DNA of 6,938 nt from NCBI GenBank assembly GCA_003152795.1, contig PMBA01000135.1, forward strand, positions 1 through 6,938, in the 5' to 3' direction. Source of the stretch: Acidobacteriaceae bacterium. GTDB taxonomy: Bacteria > Acidobacteriota > Terriglobia > Terriglobales > Acidobacteriaceae. The translations under genes and the position numbers were made by a program. Each line of letters starts with the position of its first letter. Positions within the stretch are counted from its first letter, which is position 1. The notes beneath the pieces are model-generated. The model was not told the origin of the DNA. It worked only from the letters and a program-made list of their open reading frames with translations, and did not search any database. This document shows, one piece after another, positions 1 to 6,294 of this stretch.

Positions 1-20
1 GCGCTCGCAGCGCTGAGCGC
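1..20. repeat. GC-rich inverted repeat at the window edge
   Basis: GCGCTC (1-6) is the reverse complement of GAGCGC (15-20), which gives a 6-bp stem with an 8-nt loop. No T-run follows. It could be the end of a terminator or intergenic hairpin belonging to a gene left of the window. Between here and the dipeptidase start there is only a weak -10-like TAGAAT (56-61), with no good -35. Confidence 0.25.
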
Positions 21-72
21 AGGATAAGTGGTTCGATACCGGCTTCCGCATCGTATAGAATCGCTGGTCATC

Positions 73-1305
73 ATGAAAAACTCCGCGTTCCTAGTCGTCA
101 TCGCGCTTGCCTGTGTTGCTCCGGTCCACGCGCAAACCGTCAGCGTCAGGGCGCGAGAGATTCACAACTCCGCCATCGTTATCGACACCCACGCCGATAC
201 CCCGCAACGATTCCTTGACGAAGACTACGACATCGGATCGACCGATGCCAAAGACCCAGGCCACATCAGTCTCGACAAGGCCAAAGCCGGCAATCTGGGT
301 GCCGAGTTCTTTTCTATCTGGGTGGAACCGGAAGCCAACCAGGGCCATTTTGCCCGCCGCACGCTCGACCTTATCGATTCGGTTTATCAACAGGCCGCGC
401 GGCATCCGGATCGAATGACGATGGCTTTCAGTGTCGCCGACATCGAGCGCGCCCACCGCGAGCACAAGCTTGCCGCACTTCTGGGGATTGAAGGCGGGCA
501 CTCCATCGAAAACGACGTGCGCCTCTTGCGCGATTTCTACCGCCTCGGCGTTCGCTACATGACGCTAAGCTGGTCGAACACCAACGAGTGGGCCGACTCC
601 TCCGGCGACATCGACAATCCCAAAGTCGAGCATCACAACGGCCTCACCGCGGGCGGCAAGCAGATCGTGCTGGAGATGAACCGGCTCGGGATGCTGGTCG
701 ATGTGTCCCACGTCTCCGACAAGACGTTCTACGACGCCCTTGCCACCACGAAGGCGCCCGTCATCGCGTCCCACTCCTCCGCGCGCGCCCTGACCAACCA
801 TCCCCGCAATATGACCGACGACATGCTGCGCGCTGTCGCCAGCAACGGCGGAGTCGTGCAGGTGAATTTCTACAACGCCTTCATCGACGAGAACTACCGC
901 AAGGCCGCCGAAGCGCAAGCCAAAGACCGCGATGCCGCCGTCAAGGCCTACGCCGACCAGGTCAAGGCCGCGGGAAAGACCATCACCTATCTCGATGAAG
1001 ACCGTATCGAACGCGAGTGGGCGGCCAGGATTCCGCGCCCGCCCTTGAGTTCGCTGATCGACCACATCGACCATATCGCCAAGGTTGCTGGCGTTGATCA
1101 CGTTGGCTTGGGATCGGATTTTGACGGTGTCAGCGGCGCCACTCCAGCCGGCATCGACTCGGCCGCCGATCTGCCGAAGATTACCCAGGCACTGCTCGAT
1201 CGCGGGTACAGTGCCGACGATATCCGAAAGATTCTGGGTGGCAATCTGCTTCGCGTTTTCCGTGAAGCGGAGCGCGTGAGCCGAGAAATGCAGGCCAGCA
1301 GATAA
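73..1305 (+). CDS. Exported membrane-type dipeptidase, peptidase family M19
   Basis: This is a zinc dipeptidase of the M19 (renal/membrane dipeptidase, amidohydrolase-fold) family, 410 residues, hydrolysing dipeptides probably outside the cytoplasmic membrane. Numbered from the chosen start, the metal-site motifs are all present: H40-x-D42 in IDTHADT, E140 in GIEGGHS, H213 in DVSHVSD, H234 in ASHSSAR and D349 in GLGSDFDG. Residues 1-20 form a signal peptide (basic start, hydrophobic core, VHA before Q21). Cys14 follows A-L-A, but the hydrophobic stretch before it is short, so type I cleavage is likelier than lipidation. The frame stays open upstream to codon 28, but ATG 73 is chosen because the signal peptide begins exactly there. 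No clear Shine-Dalgarno sequence precedes it, and a TAGAAT at 56-61 would leave almost no leader. The length fits the family. Family assignment is firm; the natural substrate (D-Ala-containing or other dipeptides) cannot be told. Confidence 0.93.
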   Translation: MKNSAFLVVIALACVAPVHAQTVSVRAREIHNSAIVIDTHADTPQRFLDEDYDIGSTDAKDPGHISLDKAKAGNLGAEFFSIWVEPEANQGHFARRTLDLIDSVYQQAARHPDRMTMAFSVADIERAHREHKLAALLGIEGGHSIENDVRLLRDFYRLGVRYMTLSWSNTNEWADSSGDIDNPKVEHHNGLTAGGKQIVLEMNRLGMLVDVSHVSDKTFYDALATTKAPVIASHSSARALTNHPRNMTDDMLRAVASNGGVVQVNFYNAFIDENYRKAAEAQAKDRDAAVKAYADQVKAAGKTITYLDEDRIEREWAARIPRPPLSSLIDHIDHIAKVAGVDHVGLGSDFDGVSGATPAGIDSAADLPKITQALLDRGYSADDIRKILGGNLLRVFREAERVSREMQASR

Positions 1306-1464
1306 ACGCTTAGCAGGAGGGCCATTGTGAGCTTTCCCTACCGGGGGTTGTGTGGTGGCTCCTCCCCACCGGACGGGGGCAACGGCCCGCCTCTACACGA
1401 GCATCCACCCCCAGCACGCGTCTATCGTACAATTGACGTTGCAAAAATCCTTACAGGAGCATCC

Positions 1465-2181
1465 ATGCGCACTCTACTGTATACGCTTGTCCTGATTGTC
1501 TTCGCCTCCGTGTTCAGCGCCGCACAGGCAGCTTCCACTACCCCGGCCGCGGCAACGCCACCCGTCCACAAGGCGGGCAGTCCCGTCATTCCGGCCCCGG
1601 TCGAGCCGAGCGCCATCATCCACACCACGGCCGGCGACCTGCACTGCACGCTCTTTCCGAAGGTTGCCCCAATCGGAGTAGAGAACTTCATCGGCCTGGC
1701 CAGCGGCGCCAAGGACTGGACCAGCCCGGTTTCTCACGCCAAGAAGCACGGCGTCGCACTTTATGACGGCACCATCTTTCACCGCGTGATCCCCAGCTTC
1801 ATGATTCAGGGCGGAGATCCGGCGGGCACGGGCGCGGGGGATCCCGGCTACGCATTCAAGAATGAGACTTCACCCACCGTCAAGTTCGACCGTCCCGGTC
1901 GTCTCGCCTATGCCAACGCTGGACCTGACACGAACGGCTCGCAGTTCTTTATCACCGAAGTTCCCTACCCCAGTCTCAACGGCGGCTATACTATTTTCGG
2001 CCAGTGCGATGAGGCAGCGGTCGAACTGGTCAAGAAAATCGCCCGCATGGCCACCGACGGCGAACGCCCGCTTCGTCCCATCAAGATCACGCATATTGAA
2101 GTCCATCGCGCCGGCGCATCGGCTGCAAAGCCGGCAGGGGCGCCCAAGCCAACCGCTGGCGTGAAGAAACCCACGTCATAA
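1465..2181 (+). CDS. Secreted cyclophilin-type peptidyl-prolyl cis-trans isomerase
   Basis: This 238-residue cyclophilin catalyses cis-trans isomerisation of X-Pro bonds, probably in the periplasm. Residues 1-22 are a signal peptide (hydrophobic core LLYTLVLIVFASVF, cleavage near AQA). A Pro/Ala-rich linker follows (about 24-48), the cyclophilin domain covers about 50-214, and a Lys/Pro/Ala-rich tail ends the protein. The active-site block is intact: FHRVIPSFMIQGGDP with R107, F112, M113 and Q115, and NGSQFFIT with Q160 and F162. The position equivalent to human CypA Trp121 appears to be Ser170 and the CypA His126 position Tyr175, unlike the next gene. ATG 1465 is chosen because CAGGAG (1454-1459) lies 5 nt upstream and the signal peptide starts there. 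An in-frame GTG at 1327, also with a good ribosome site, would add 46 residues in front of the signal peptide and is less likely. A TACAAT at 1428-1433 could be a -10 box but has no matching -35. Confidence 0.92.
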   Translation: MRTLLYTLVLIVFASVFSAAQAASTTPAAATPPVHKAGSPVIPAPVEPSAIIHTTAGDLHCTLFPKVAPIGVENFIGLASGAKDWTSPVSHAKKHGVALYDGTIFHRVIPSFMIQGGDPAGTGAGDPGYAFKNETSPTVKFDRPGRLAYANAGPDTNGSQFFITEVPYPSLNGGYTIFGQCDEAAVELVKKIARMATDGERPLRPIKITHIEVHRAGASAAKPAGAPKPTAGVKKPTS

Positions 2182-2231
2182 CGATGGAGTTGGAGAGAGA
2201 AAGACCAAATTCAGAATTCGAAAGGGATACT

Positions 2232-2759
2232 ATGACCCGCACCCCCGGAACTTATGCCGTGTTCGAAACCAGCGAAGGCACTGTCGTTTGCCGCCTGCAT
2301 GAAAAGGACGCCCCCAAGACGGTCGCAAACTTTGTCGAACTCACCGAAGGCAAGCGCGAATGGACGCATCCCGCCACGCGCAAGAAATCCACCGATCCTC
2401 TTTACCACGGCACGGTTTTCCATCGCGTGATTCCCGACTTCATGATCCAGGGCGGAGACCCGATGGGCACCGGTTTCGGCGGTCCCGGCTACCAGTTTGA
2501 AGACGAAACCAAAGGCTCGCCACATCGTTTCGACAAGGCGGGAAAGCTGGCCATGGCCAATTCCGGCCCCAACACCAACGGATCGCAGTTTTTCATTACC
2601 GTCGGCAACACCGACTGGCTCACCGGCAAACATACGATTTTTGGCGAGGTAGTCGAAGGCTACGAAGTTGTGGAAAAAATCTCGAAGGCCCCGCGCAACC
2701 GCCAGGACCGTCCCAACAAAGACGTGCTGGTGAAGTCCGTGACCATAGAACGAGCCTAG
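2232..2759 (+). CDS. ppiB: Cytosolic cyclophilin-type peptidyl-prolyl cis-trans isomerase
   Basis: A single-domain cyclophilin of 175 residues with no signal peptide, so a cytosolic prolyl isomerase. All classic catalytic and binding residues are visible: R65, F70, M71 and Q73 in FHRVIPDFMIQGGDP, Q119 and F121 in NGSQFFIT, and W129 and H133 in DWLTGKHTIFG, the last pair matching CypA Trp121 and His126. ATG 2232 is chosen because AAAGGG (2221-2226) lies 5 nt upstream. The in-frame ATG at 2184 has only the end of the preceding gene upstream, lacks a ribosome site, and would add 16 highly charged residues with no family counterpart. It sits 50 bp after the exported paralogue and resembles it closely in the core, which points to a tandem duplication followed by a change of compartment. 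Cotranscription with that gene is likely. Confidence 0.94.
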   Translation: MTRTPGTYAVFETSEGTVVCRLHEKDAPKTVANFVELTEGKREWTHPATRKKSTDPLYHGTVFHRVIPDFMIQGGDPMGTGFGGPGYQFEDETKGSPHRFDKAGKLAMANSGPNTNGSQFFITVGNTDWLTGKHTIFGEVVEGYEVVEKISKAPRNRQDRPNKDVLVKSVTIERA

Positions 2760-2767
2760 GGAGTGTT

Positions 2768-2789
2768 GCGCGGACACACGGGTCCGCGC
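2768..2789 (+). terminator. 8-bp hairpin after the second cyclophilin gene
   Basis: GCGCGGAC (2768-2775) pairs perfectly with GTCCGCGC (2782-2789) around a 6-nt loop, beginning 8 nt after the cyclophilin stop codon. The stem is very GC-rich but no T-run follows, so it is not a textbook intrinsic terminator. It could weaken read-through into the DUF1801 gene or protect the 3' end of the transcript. Confidence 0.45.
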
Positions 2790-2830
2790 GCGGTCGGGAT
2801 TCAATCCATTGAGCCGAAGGGACCAAGACT

Positions 2831-3247
2831 GTGCCGAAAAGAAAAGCGGCTTCCGCGAAGCGAGGCCAGTCCGCAAAAAGCGGCAATGGCTCAAAAGACG
2901 TGGATAAGTATCTGGCGGCCGTCCCCGAACCCGCCCGCAGCACCTTGAACACAATTCGCGCCACGATTCGCTCCACTGTGCCGGCGGAGGCCACGGAGGG
3001 CATCGGCTACGGCATTCCCATGTTCAGGTACAAGGGGGCGCTGGTATGGTTCGCCGCGTTTTCAAAACACTGCAGCTTCTTCCCCGGAAGTCTCGCGGTG
3101 ATCGCAGCGTTGCAGGACGAACTCAAGGACTACCAGACATCCAAAGGCACCATCCGCTTTCCCGTCGACAAGCCTCTGCCGGCCAATCTTGTAAAAAAGA
3201 TGGTCACGGCGCGGATGGCGGAGAACGATCGCAAACAGACTCGATGA
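2831..3247 (+). CDS. DUF1801 family protein (YdhG / frataxin-like fold)
   Basis: A 138-residue protein matching the DUF1801 family by its pattern: DVDKYLAAVPEPARSTL (about 23-39), then EGIGYGIPMFRYKGALVWFA (56-75), KHCSFFPGS (79-87) and KGTIRFPVDKPLP (105-117), ending in a helix. The family contains Bacillus subtilis YdhG/Fra, described as a frataxin-like iron chaperone, but most members are uncharacterised; an iron role here is inference only. Residues 1-22 form a basic Lys/Ala/Ser-rich tail outside the domain. The start is GTG 2831, with AAGGGA (2817-2822) 8 nt upstream. The gene is 71 bp after the cyclophilin gene, separated by a GC-rich hairpin, so it may be independently expressed. No functional link to its neighbours is evident. 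Confidence 0.85.
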   Translation: MPKRKAASAKRGQSAKSGNGSKDVDKYLAAVPEPARSTLNTIRATIRSTVPAEATEGIGYGIPMFRYKGALVWFAAFSKHCSFFPGSLAVIAALQDELKDYQTSKGTIRFPVDKPLPANLVKKMVTARMAENDRKQTR

Positions 3248-3296
3248 GGCGGTCGTGACCGGAGTGCGCTGCCAGGAGTTGCTTGTAATCTCGGAT

Positions 3297-3329
3297 GCCG
3301 TTCCTCAGTCTTTTTGACCTGGGAACGGC
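3297..3329. terminator. Strong hairpin between the DUF1801 gene and icd
   Basis: GCCGTTCC (3297-3304) pairs perfectly with GGAACGGC (3322-3329). If T3305 is bulged, CAG (3306-3308) also pairs with CTG (3319-3321), giving 11 pairs around a 10-nt loop that contains five T residues. No T-run follows on either strand. It lies 50 bp past the DUF1801 stop and upstream of the putative icd promoter, so ending the upstream transcript is the simplest role. Confidence 0.45.
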
Positions 3330-3363
3330 CAGCGTCCCGCCCCGACTCAGGGCCCACATCCAT

Positions 3364-3379
3364 TGTGAGTGCCGTCACA
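3364..3379. promoter_or_regulatory. CRP/FNR-family operator-like dyad upstream of icd
   Basis: TGTGA (3364-3368), six bases, then TCACA (3375-3379): a perfect match to both half-sites of the Escherichia coli CRP consensus core. A further TGTGA half-site lies at 3386-3390. The dyad centre (3371.5) is about 65 bp upstream of the start point expected from the TATAAT at 3425-3430, which is in the range used by upstream-binding CRP-type activators. Which regulator binds in this organism is unknown. Confidence 0.55.
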
Positions 3380-3424
3380 TCAAGGTGTGATTGCCAACCT
3401 ACGTTCTCTTTCCTCAATATTCTT

Positions 3425-3430
3425 TATAAT
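3425..3430 (+). promoter_or_regulatory. icd: Putative -10 box of the icd promoter
   Basis: A perfect TATAAT sits 35 bp before the icd start codon in a locally AT-rich stretch. No good -35 hexamer is found 16-18 bp upstream (nearest is TTCTCT at 3404-3409, 15-bp spacing). That would fit an activator-dependent promoter using the CRP-like site further upstream. Confidence 0.4.
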
Positions 3431-3465
3431 GATCCGGTTCCTTCCCAGCCTCCGGAGGCAAGTGC

Positions 3466-4884
3466 ATGGCGTCGTTCAATGGAGTCCCCGTTCCAGCCAA
3501 CGGGCAGAAGATTGAATACAACAACGGCAAGTACCGCGTCCCCGATCATCCGATCATTCCCTTCATCGAAGGCGATGGCACTGGCCGTGACATCTGGAAA
3601 GCCTCGGTTCGGGTGTTCGACGCCGCCGTCGAAAAGGCGTACCAGGGTAAGCGCTCCGTGGCGTGGTACGAAGTGTTTGCGGGAGAGAAAGCGAAGGCCC
3701 GCTTTCAAAACTGGCTTCCCGACGACACCATCAGCGCCATGCGCGAATTTCGCGTCGCCATCAAAGGCCCGCTGACCACGCCCGTCGGAGGCGGCATCCG
3801 CTCCCTGAACGTCGCGCTGCGCCAGATCCTCGATCTCTACTCCTGTGTGCGGCCCGTGAAGTACTACGCCGGAGTGCCGTCACCGGTGAAGCATCCCGAG
3901 CGCATGAACATCGTGATCTTCCGCGAAAACACGGAGGATGTTTACATCGGCATCGAGTGGGAGGAAGGCACCGCCGATTGCGCGCGCCTGATCGAATTCC
4001 TCAACAAAGACATGCTCAAAGGCGGCAAGAAGCAGATCCGCCTCGATTCCGGCGTGGGCATCAAACCCATTTCTATCACCGGCACGAAACGGCTGGTGCG
4101 CATGGCCATCCAGCACGCCCTCGACAACAAGAACAAAGCGGTGACGCTGGTCCACAAAGGCAACATCCAGAAGTTCACCGAGGGCGCGTTCCGCAAATGG
4201 GGATACGAAATTGCCACCGAGGAGTTTCGCGACAAGGTTGTCACCGAACGCGAGAGCTGGATCATCGACAACAAGGACAAGAATCCCAATCTCACGATCG
4301 AAGAAAACGCAAACCTCATCGAGCCCGGTCTGGAATTTGCCCAGGACGATTTCCGCCAGGCTCTCTACAAAGAAGTAAAAGACTGCCTGGAATCCATCTA
4401 TGCCACTCATGGCAAGGGCGCGTGGAAGAAAAAGCTGATGATCAACGACCGCATCGCCGACTCGATCTTCCAGCAAGTGGTCACGCGGGCCGATGAATAC
4501 AGCGTTCTGGCCACGCCCAACCTGAACGGCGACTATATCTCCGATGCCTGCGCCGCGCAGGTTGGCGGACTGGGCATCGCTCCGGGAGCGAACATCGGTG
4601 ACGGCTACGCCATTTTCGAAGCCACCCACGGCACCGCTCCCAAGTATGCCGACAGGGACGTAATCAACCCCGGCTCCGTCATTCTATCGGGCGTCATGAT
4701 GTTCCGCTTCCTGGGGTGGACCGAAGCCGCCGATCTGATCGAGCAGAGCCTGGAGCGCACCATTTTGCAGAAAAAAGTAACGTACGATTTCGAGCGCCTG
4801 ATGGAAGGCGCGACCAAAGTAAAGACCAGCGAGTTTGCTACATGCATGATCGACAACATGCGCGTCGCGGTGGCTGCGGATTGA
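3466..4884 (+). CDS. icd: NADP-dependent isocitrate dehydrogenase
   Basis: Converts isocitrate to 2-oxoglutarate and CO2 in the TCA cycle, reducing NADP+, in the cytosol. The 472-residue protein tracks E. coli Icd closely and shares its N-terminal numbering for substrate residues: S113 in GGGIRSLN (the serine phosphorylated by AceK in E. coli), R119, R129, R153 and Y160, then K231. Metal-binding aspartates D332, D356 and D360 correspond to E. coli D283, D307 and D311. NADP-specificity residues are kept: K393 and Y394 in HGTAPKYA, and Y440 and R444 in VTYDFERLM. The shift from +1 at K231 to +49 by D332 shows roughly 48 extra residues lying between about 254 and 330. Longer Icd proteins with an insertion here are known, as I recall, in cyanobacteria. 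The start is ATG 3466, with GGAGG (3454-3458) 7 nt upstream inside a short palindrome (GCCTCCGGAGGC, 3448-3459). It lies 71 bp before mdh, another TCA-cycle gene. Confidence 0.97.
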   Translation: MASFNGVPVPANGQKIEYNNGKYRVPDHPIIPFIEGDGTGRDIWKASVRVFDAAVEKAYQGKRSVAWYEVFAGEKAKARFQNWLPDDTISAMREFRVAIKGPLTTPVGGGIRSLNVALRQILDLYSCVRPVKYYAGVPSPVKHPERMNIVIFRENTEDVYIGIEWEEGTADCARLIEFLNKDMLKGGKKQIRLDSGVGIKPISITGTKRLVRMAIQHALDNKNKAVTLVHKGNIQKFTEGAFRKWGYEIATEEFRDKVVTERESWIIDNKDKNPNLTIEENANLIEPGLEFAQDDFRQALYKEVKDCLESIYATHGKGAWKKKLMINDRIADSIFQQVVTRADEYSVLATPNLNGDYISDACAAQVGGLGIAPGANIGDGYAIFEATHGTAPKYADRDVINPGSVILSGVMMFRFLGWTEAADLIEQSLERTILQKKVTYDFERLMEGATKVKTSEFATCMIDNMRVAVAAD

Positions 4885-4899
4885 GTGGCTTTGATTTTT

Positions 4900-4933
4900 C
4901 TTTCGTGTAGCTTCGTGTCCTTAGTGGTTAACG
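4900..4933. repeat. Degenerate short-unit repeat in the icd-mdh gap
   Basis: Three imperfect units run head to tail: CTTTCGTGTAG, CTTCGTGTC and CTTAGTGGTTAAC. On the opposite strand it reads as a sequence that would translate to TTKDTKLHE. I recall near-identical intergenic sequences from many Acidobacteria, Planctomycetes and Verrucomicrobia genomes, where they produce spurious peptides of this type; that is memory, not a search. No open function is visible. It lies within the icd-mdh spacer, before the mdh ribosome site. Confidence 0.55.
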
Positions 4934-4955
4934 CTCTTGATGGGAGACAAACTTT

Positions 4956-5882
4956 ATGCGCAATAAAGTAACGATAGTCGGCTCCGGAAACGTGGGCGCC
5001 ACCGCCGCTCATTGGATCGCATCGAAAGAACTGGCCGATGTCGTTCTTATCGACATCGTGGAAGGCGTCCCACAGGGAAAAGGTCTGGATCTGCTCGAGG
5101 CGATGCCAATTGAGAAGCGCGATTCCGCCATCATCGGCACCAACGATTACGCCGATACCGCCAACTCCGACATTGTCGTCATCACCGCCGGAATTCCGCG
5201 CAAGCCCGGCATGAGCCGCGACGACCTCCTGAATACCAACCACAAAATCATGAACGACGTAGTCGGCAAGATCGTGCACCACTCGCCGAACTGCATCCTC
5301 ATCATCGTCTCCAATCCCCTCGACGCCATGGCGCAGGCCGCCTACAAGATGAGCGGATTCCCACGCGAGCGCGTCATCGGCATGGCCGGCGTGCTCGACT
5401 CCGCCCGCTTCCGCGCGTTTATCGCGCTGGAACTCAAGGTCAGCGTCGAGAACGTGACCGCCTTCGTTCTCGGCGGACACGGCGACACCATGGTCCCGCT
5501 GCCTCGCTATTCGACCGTCGCCGGCATTCCGATTACCGAACTGATGGACCAGGCTACGCTCGATCGCATCGTGCAGCGCACCCGCGACGGCGGCGCCGAG
5601 ATCGTCAAACATCTCAAGACCGGATCGGCCTACTACGCCCCGTCGGCCGCCGCCACCGAGATGGTCGAGGCTATTCTCAAAGACAAGAAAAAAATTCTGC
5701 CCTGCGCCGCCTACCTCAACGGAGAGTATGGTATCCACGGGCTATTTGTCGGCGTCCCGGTGAAGCTGGGAGCTAAGGGGATCGAACAGATCATCGAGAT
5801 CAAACTCACTCCAGAAGAAAAGACGGCCCTCGACAGAAGCGCCGCCGCCGTGAAAGAACTCATCGCAGTGATCAACGTCTAG
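4956..5882 (+). CDS. mdh: NAD-dependent malate dehydrogenase (LDH-like type)
   Basis: Oxidises malate to oxaloacetate with NAD+ in the TCA cycle, cytosolic. The 308-residue protein is of the lactate-dehydrogenase-like MDH class typical of many non-enteric bacteria. Visible elements are the Rossmann motif G9-S-G-N-V-G14, D33 in LIDI selecting NAD, R82 and R88 in [10 protein letters not shown] (R82 at the position that separates MDH from LDH), N120 in VSNP, D148 and R151 in GVLDSAR, and the catalytic H175 in GGHGD. The length is normal and nothing is missing. The start is ATG 4956, with GGGAGA (4942-4947) about 8 nt upstream. It follows icd by 71 bp in the same direction with no clear terminator, so icd-mdh cotranscription is likely, giving coordinated supply of two TCA dehydrogenases. 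A perfect hairpin lies 20 bp after its stop codon. Confidence 0.97.
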   Translation: MRNKVTIVGSGNVGATAAHWIASKELADVVLIDIVEGVPQGKGLDLLEAMPIEKRDSAIIGTNDYADTANSDIVVITAGIPRKPGMSRDDLLNTNHKIMNDVVGKIVHHSPNCILIIVSNPLDAMAQAAYKMSGFPRERVIGMAGVLDSARFRAFIALELKVSVENVTAFVLGGHGDTMVPLPRYSTVAGIPITELMDQATLDRIVQRTRDGGAEIVKHLKTGSAYYAPSAAATEMVEAILKDKKKILPCAAYLNGEYGIHGLFVGVPVKLGAKGIEQIIEIKLTPEEKTALDRSAAAVKELIAVINV

Positions 5883-5902
5883 CTCGCATGGTTTTGGGGA
5901 AG

Positions 5903-5922
5903 GGCACGACTTCAGTCGTGCC
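5903..5922. repeat. Perfect hairpin between mdh and the convergent minus-strand genes
   Basis: GGCACGAC (5903-5910) and GTCGTGCC (5915-5922) pair perfectly around TTCA. It lies 20 bp after the mdh stop and 8 bp after the stop of the minus-strand microprotein candidate, so it could end transcription from both sides, although neither strand has a T-run. I recall similar GGCACG..CGTGCC hairpins as a frequent dispersed intergenic element in Acidobacteria, so it may also be a REP-like repeat. Confidence 0.6.
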
Positions 5923-5930
5923 ATAGGTAG

Positions 5931-6035
5931 TCACCACACGTGCCAGACGTAGGCCGCGAGAGTCAAGAAGATACACCCTAACGCGATCGCACAGGCGTCG
6001 CGGACGTAGAATTGGGCATGACGACTCTTAAGCAC
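5931..6035 (-). CDS. Candidate 34-residue single-span membrane microprotein
   Basis: The minus strand has an open frame that can begin at GTG 6035 and end at TGA 5931. It encodes 34 residues: a short polar, basic start (VLKSRHAQFYVRD) and one hydrophobic segment at about residues 14-31 (ACAIALGCIFLTLAAYVW), ending WHVW. Roughly three quarters of its third codon positions are G or C, similar to real genes here. It lies 61 nt downstream of the coiled-coil gene on the same strand and stops 8 bp before a perfect hairpin. The ribosome site is weak (GTAGG only a few nt upstream). The frame is open further upstream, but that part is Arg/Ser-rich and looks non-coding. I do not recognise it; it could be chance hydrophobicity. 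Confidence 0.3.
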   Translation of the reverse strand: MLKSRHAQFYVRDACAIALGCIFLTLAAYVWHVW

Positions 6036-6096
6036 GGACCTACGCGGCTCGCTTCCGCGACAAGAGCGCCGCCTGCCGTAACTAGATCGGGACCGA

Positions 6097-6288
6097 TCAG
6101 CGGCCTTCGAGATTCTTGAGCCGGTCGGACAGAGACTCGACTTCGGCATCCAGCGCACGAAGCGCTGCGGCATGGCTCCGCGAACGCAATTCGACAGGGG
6201 AAGCCCACTTGTGAAACTCGGTGAGCAGCGTGGTTTCCACCTTCTCTAACCGTTCACTAATCCAATGCTTGTCTTCGTCCGTGAGCAC
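6097..6288 (-). CDS. Small hypothetical coiled-coil protein
   Basis: A 63-residue soluble protein, rich in charged residues, starting MLTDEDKHWISERLEKVE. The C-terminal part shows a clean heptad pattern: L43, L46, V50, L53, L57 and L60 are spaced 3-4-3-4-3, so a short dimeric coiled coil is likely. A second amphipathic helix is probable over about 5-28. There is no signal peptide or membrane span. I recall similar small proteins in Acidobacteria but assign no function. GTG 6288 is chosen as start: a TATAAT lies on this strand at 6300-6295, so transcription would begin at or next to this GTG, making the mRNA leaderless. A TTG six codons upstream (6306) overlaps the promoter box itself and is unlikely. 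The gene is divergent from the LysR gene about 420 bp away. Confidence 0.7.
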   Translation of the reverse strand: MLTDEDKHWISERLEKVETTLLTEFHKWASPVELRSRSHAAALRALDAEVESLSDRLKNLEGR

Positions 6289-6294
6289 ACACCA

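Noticed and set aside
28..52. GGTTCGATACC resembling the T-arm of a tRNA
   Set aside because: The flanking bases do not form a 5-bp T-stem, no acceptor stem or anticodon arm fits upstream, and no CCA follows.
565..1101. Minus-strand and alternative + frames over the dipeptidase gene
   Set aside because: Shadow frames of a gene with every metal-site motif in place.
1340..1375. GGTGG/CCACC stem after the dipeptidase gene as a terminator
   Set aside because: Only five pairs, no T-run, and the surrounding G/C-runs allow many alternative pairings.
2211..3003. Minus-strand frames opposite the second cyclophilin and the DUF1801 gene
   Set aside because: Antisense to two well-supported genes; no motifs and no ribosome site of note.
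3448..3459. Palindrome GCCTCCGGAGGC covering the icd ribosome site, as a possible translational switch
   Set aside because: With no spacer, only a 4-bp stem with a 4-nt loop can form, which is too weak to claim regulation.
3880..4629. A 249-codon minus-strand frame inside icd, and a similar + strand frame at 3663-4496
   Set aside because: Both are shadows of icd. Composition is biased (Arg/His/Gln-rich in the + frame) and no domain is recognisable.
4605..5738. A 377-codon open frame on the minus strand opposite icd and mdh
   Set aside because: It lies antisense to two certain enzymes with intact catalytic motifs, crosses the intergenic repeat, and its Gly/Val/Asp-rich content is typical of the complement of GC-rich coding sequence.
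5931..6208. Longer minus-strand frames (about 76-80 codons) over the mdh-downstream flank
   Set aside because: Their N-terminal parts overlap the real coiled-coil gene in other frames and are Arg/Ser-rich; only the last 34 codons of one look possibly coding.
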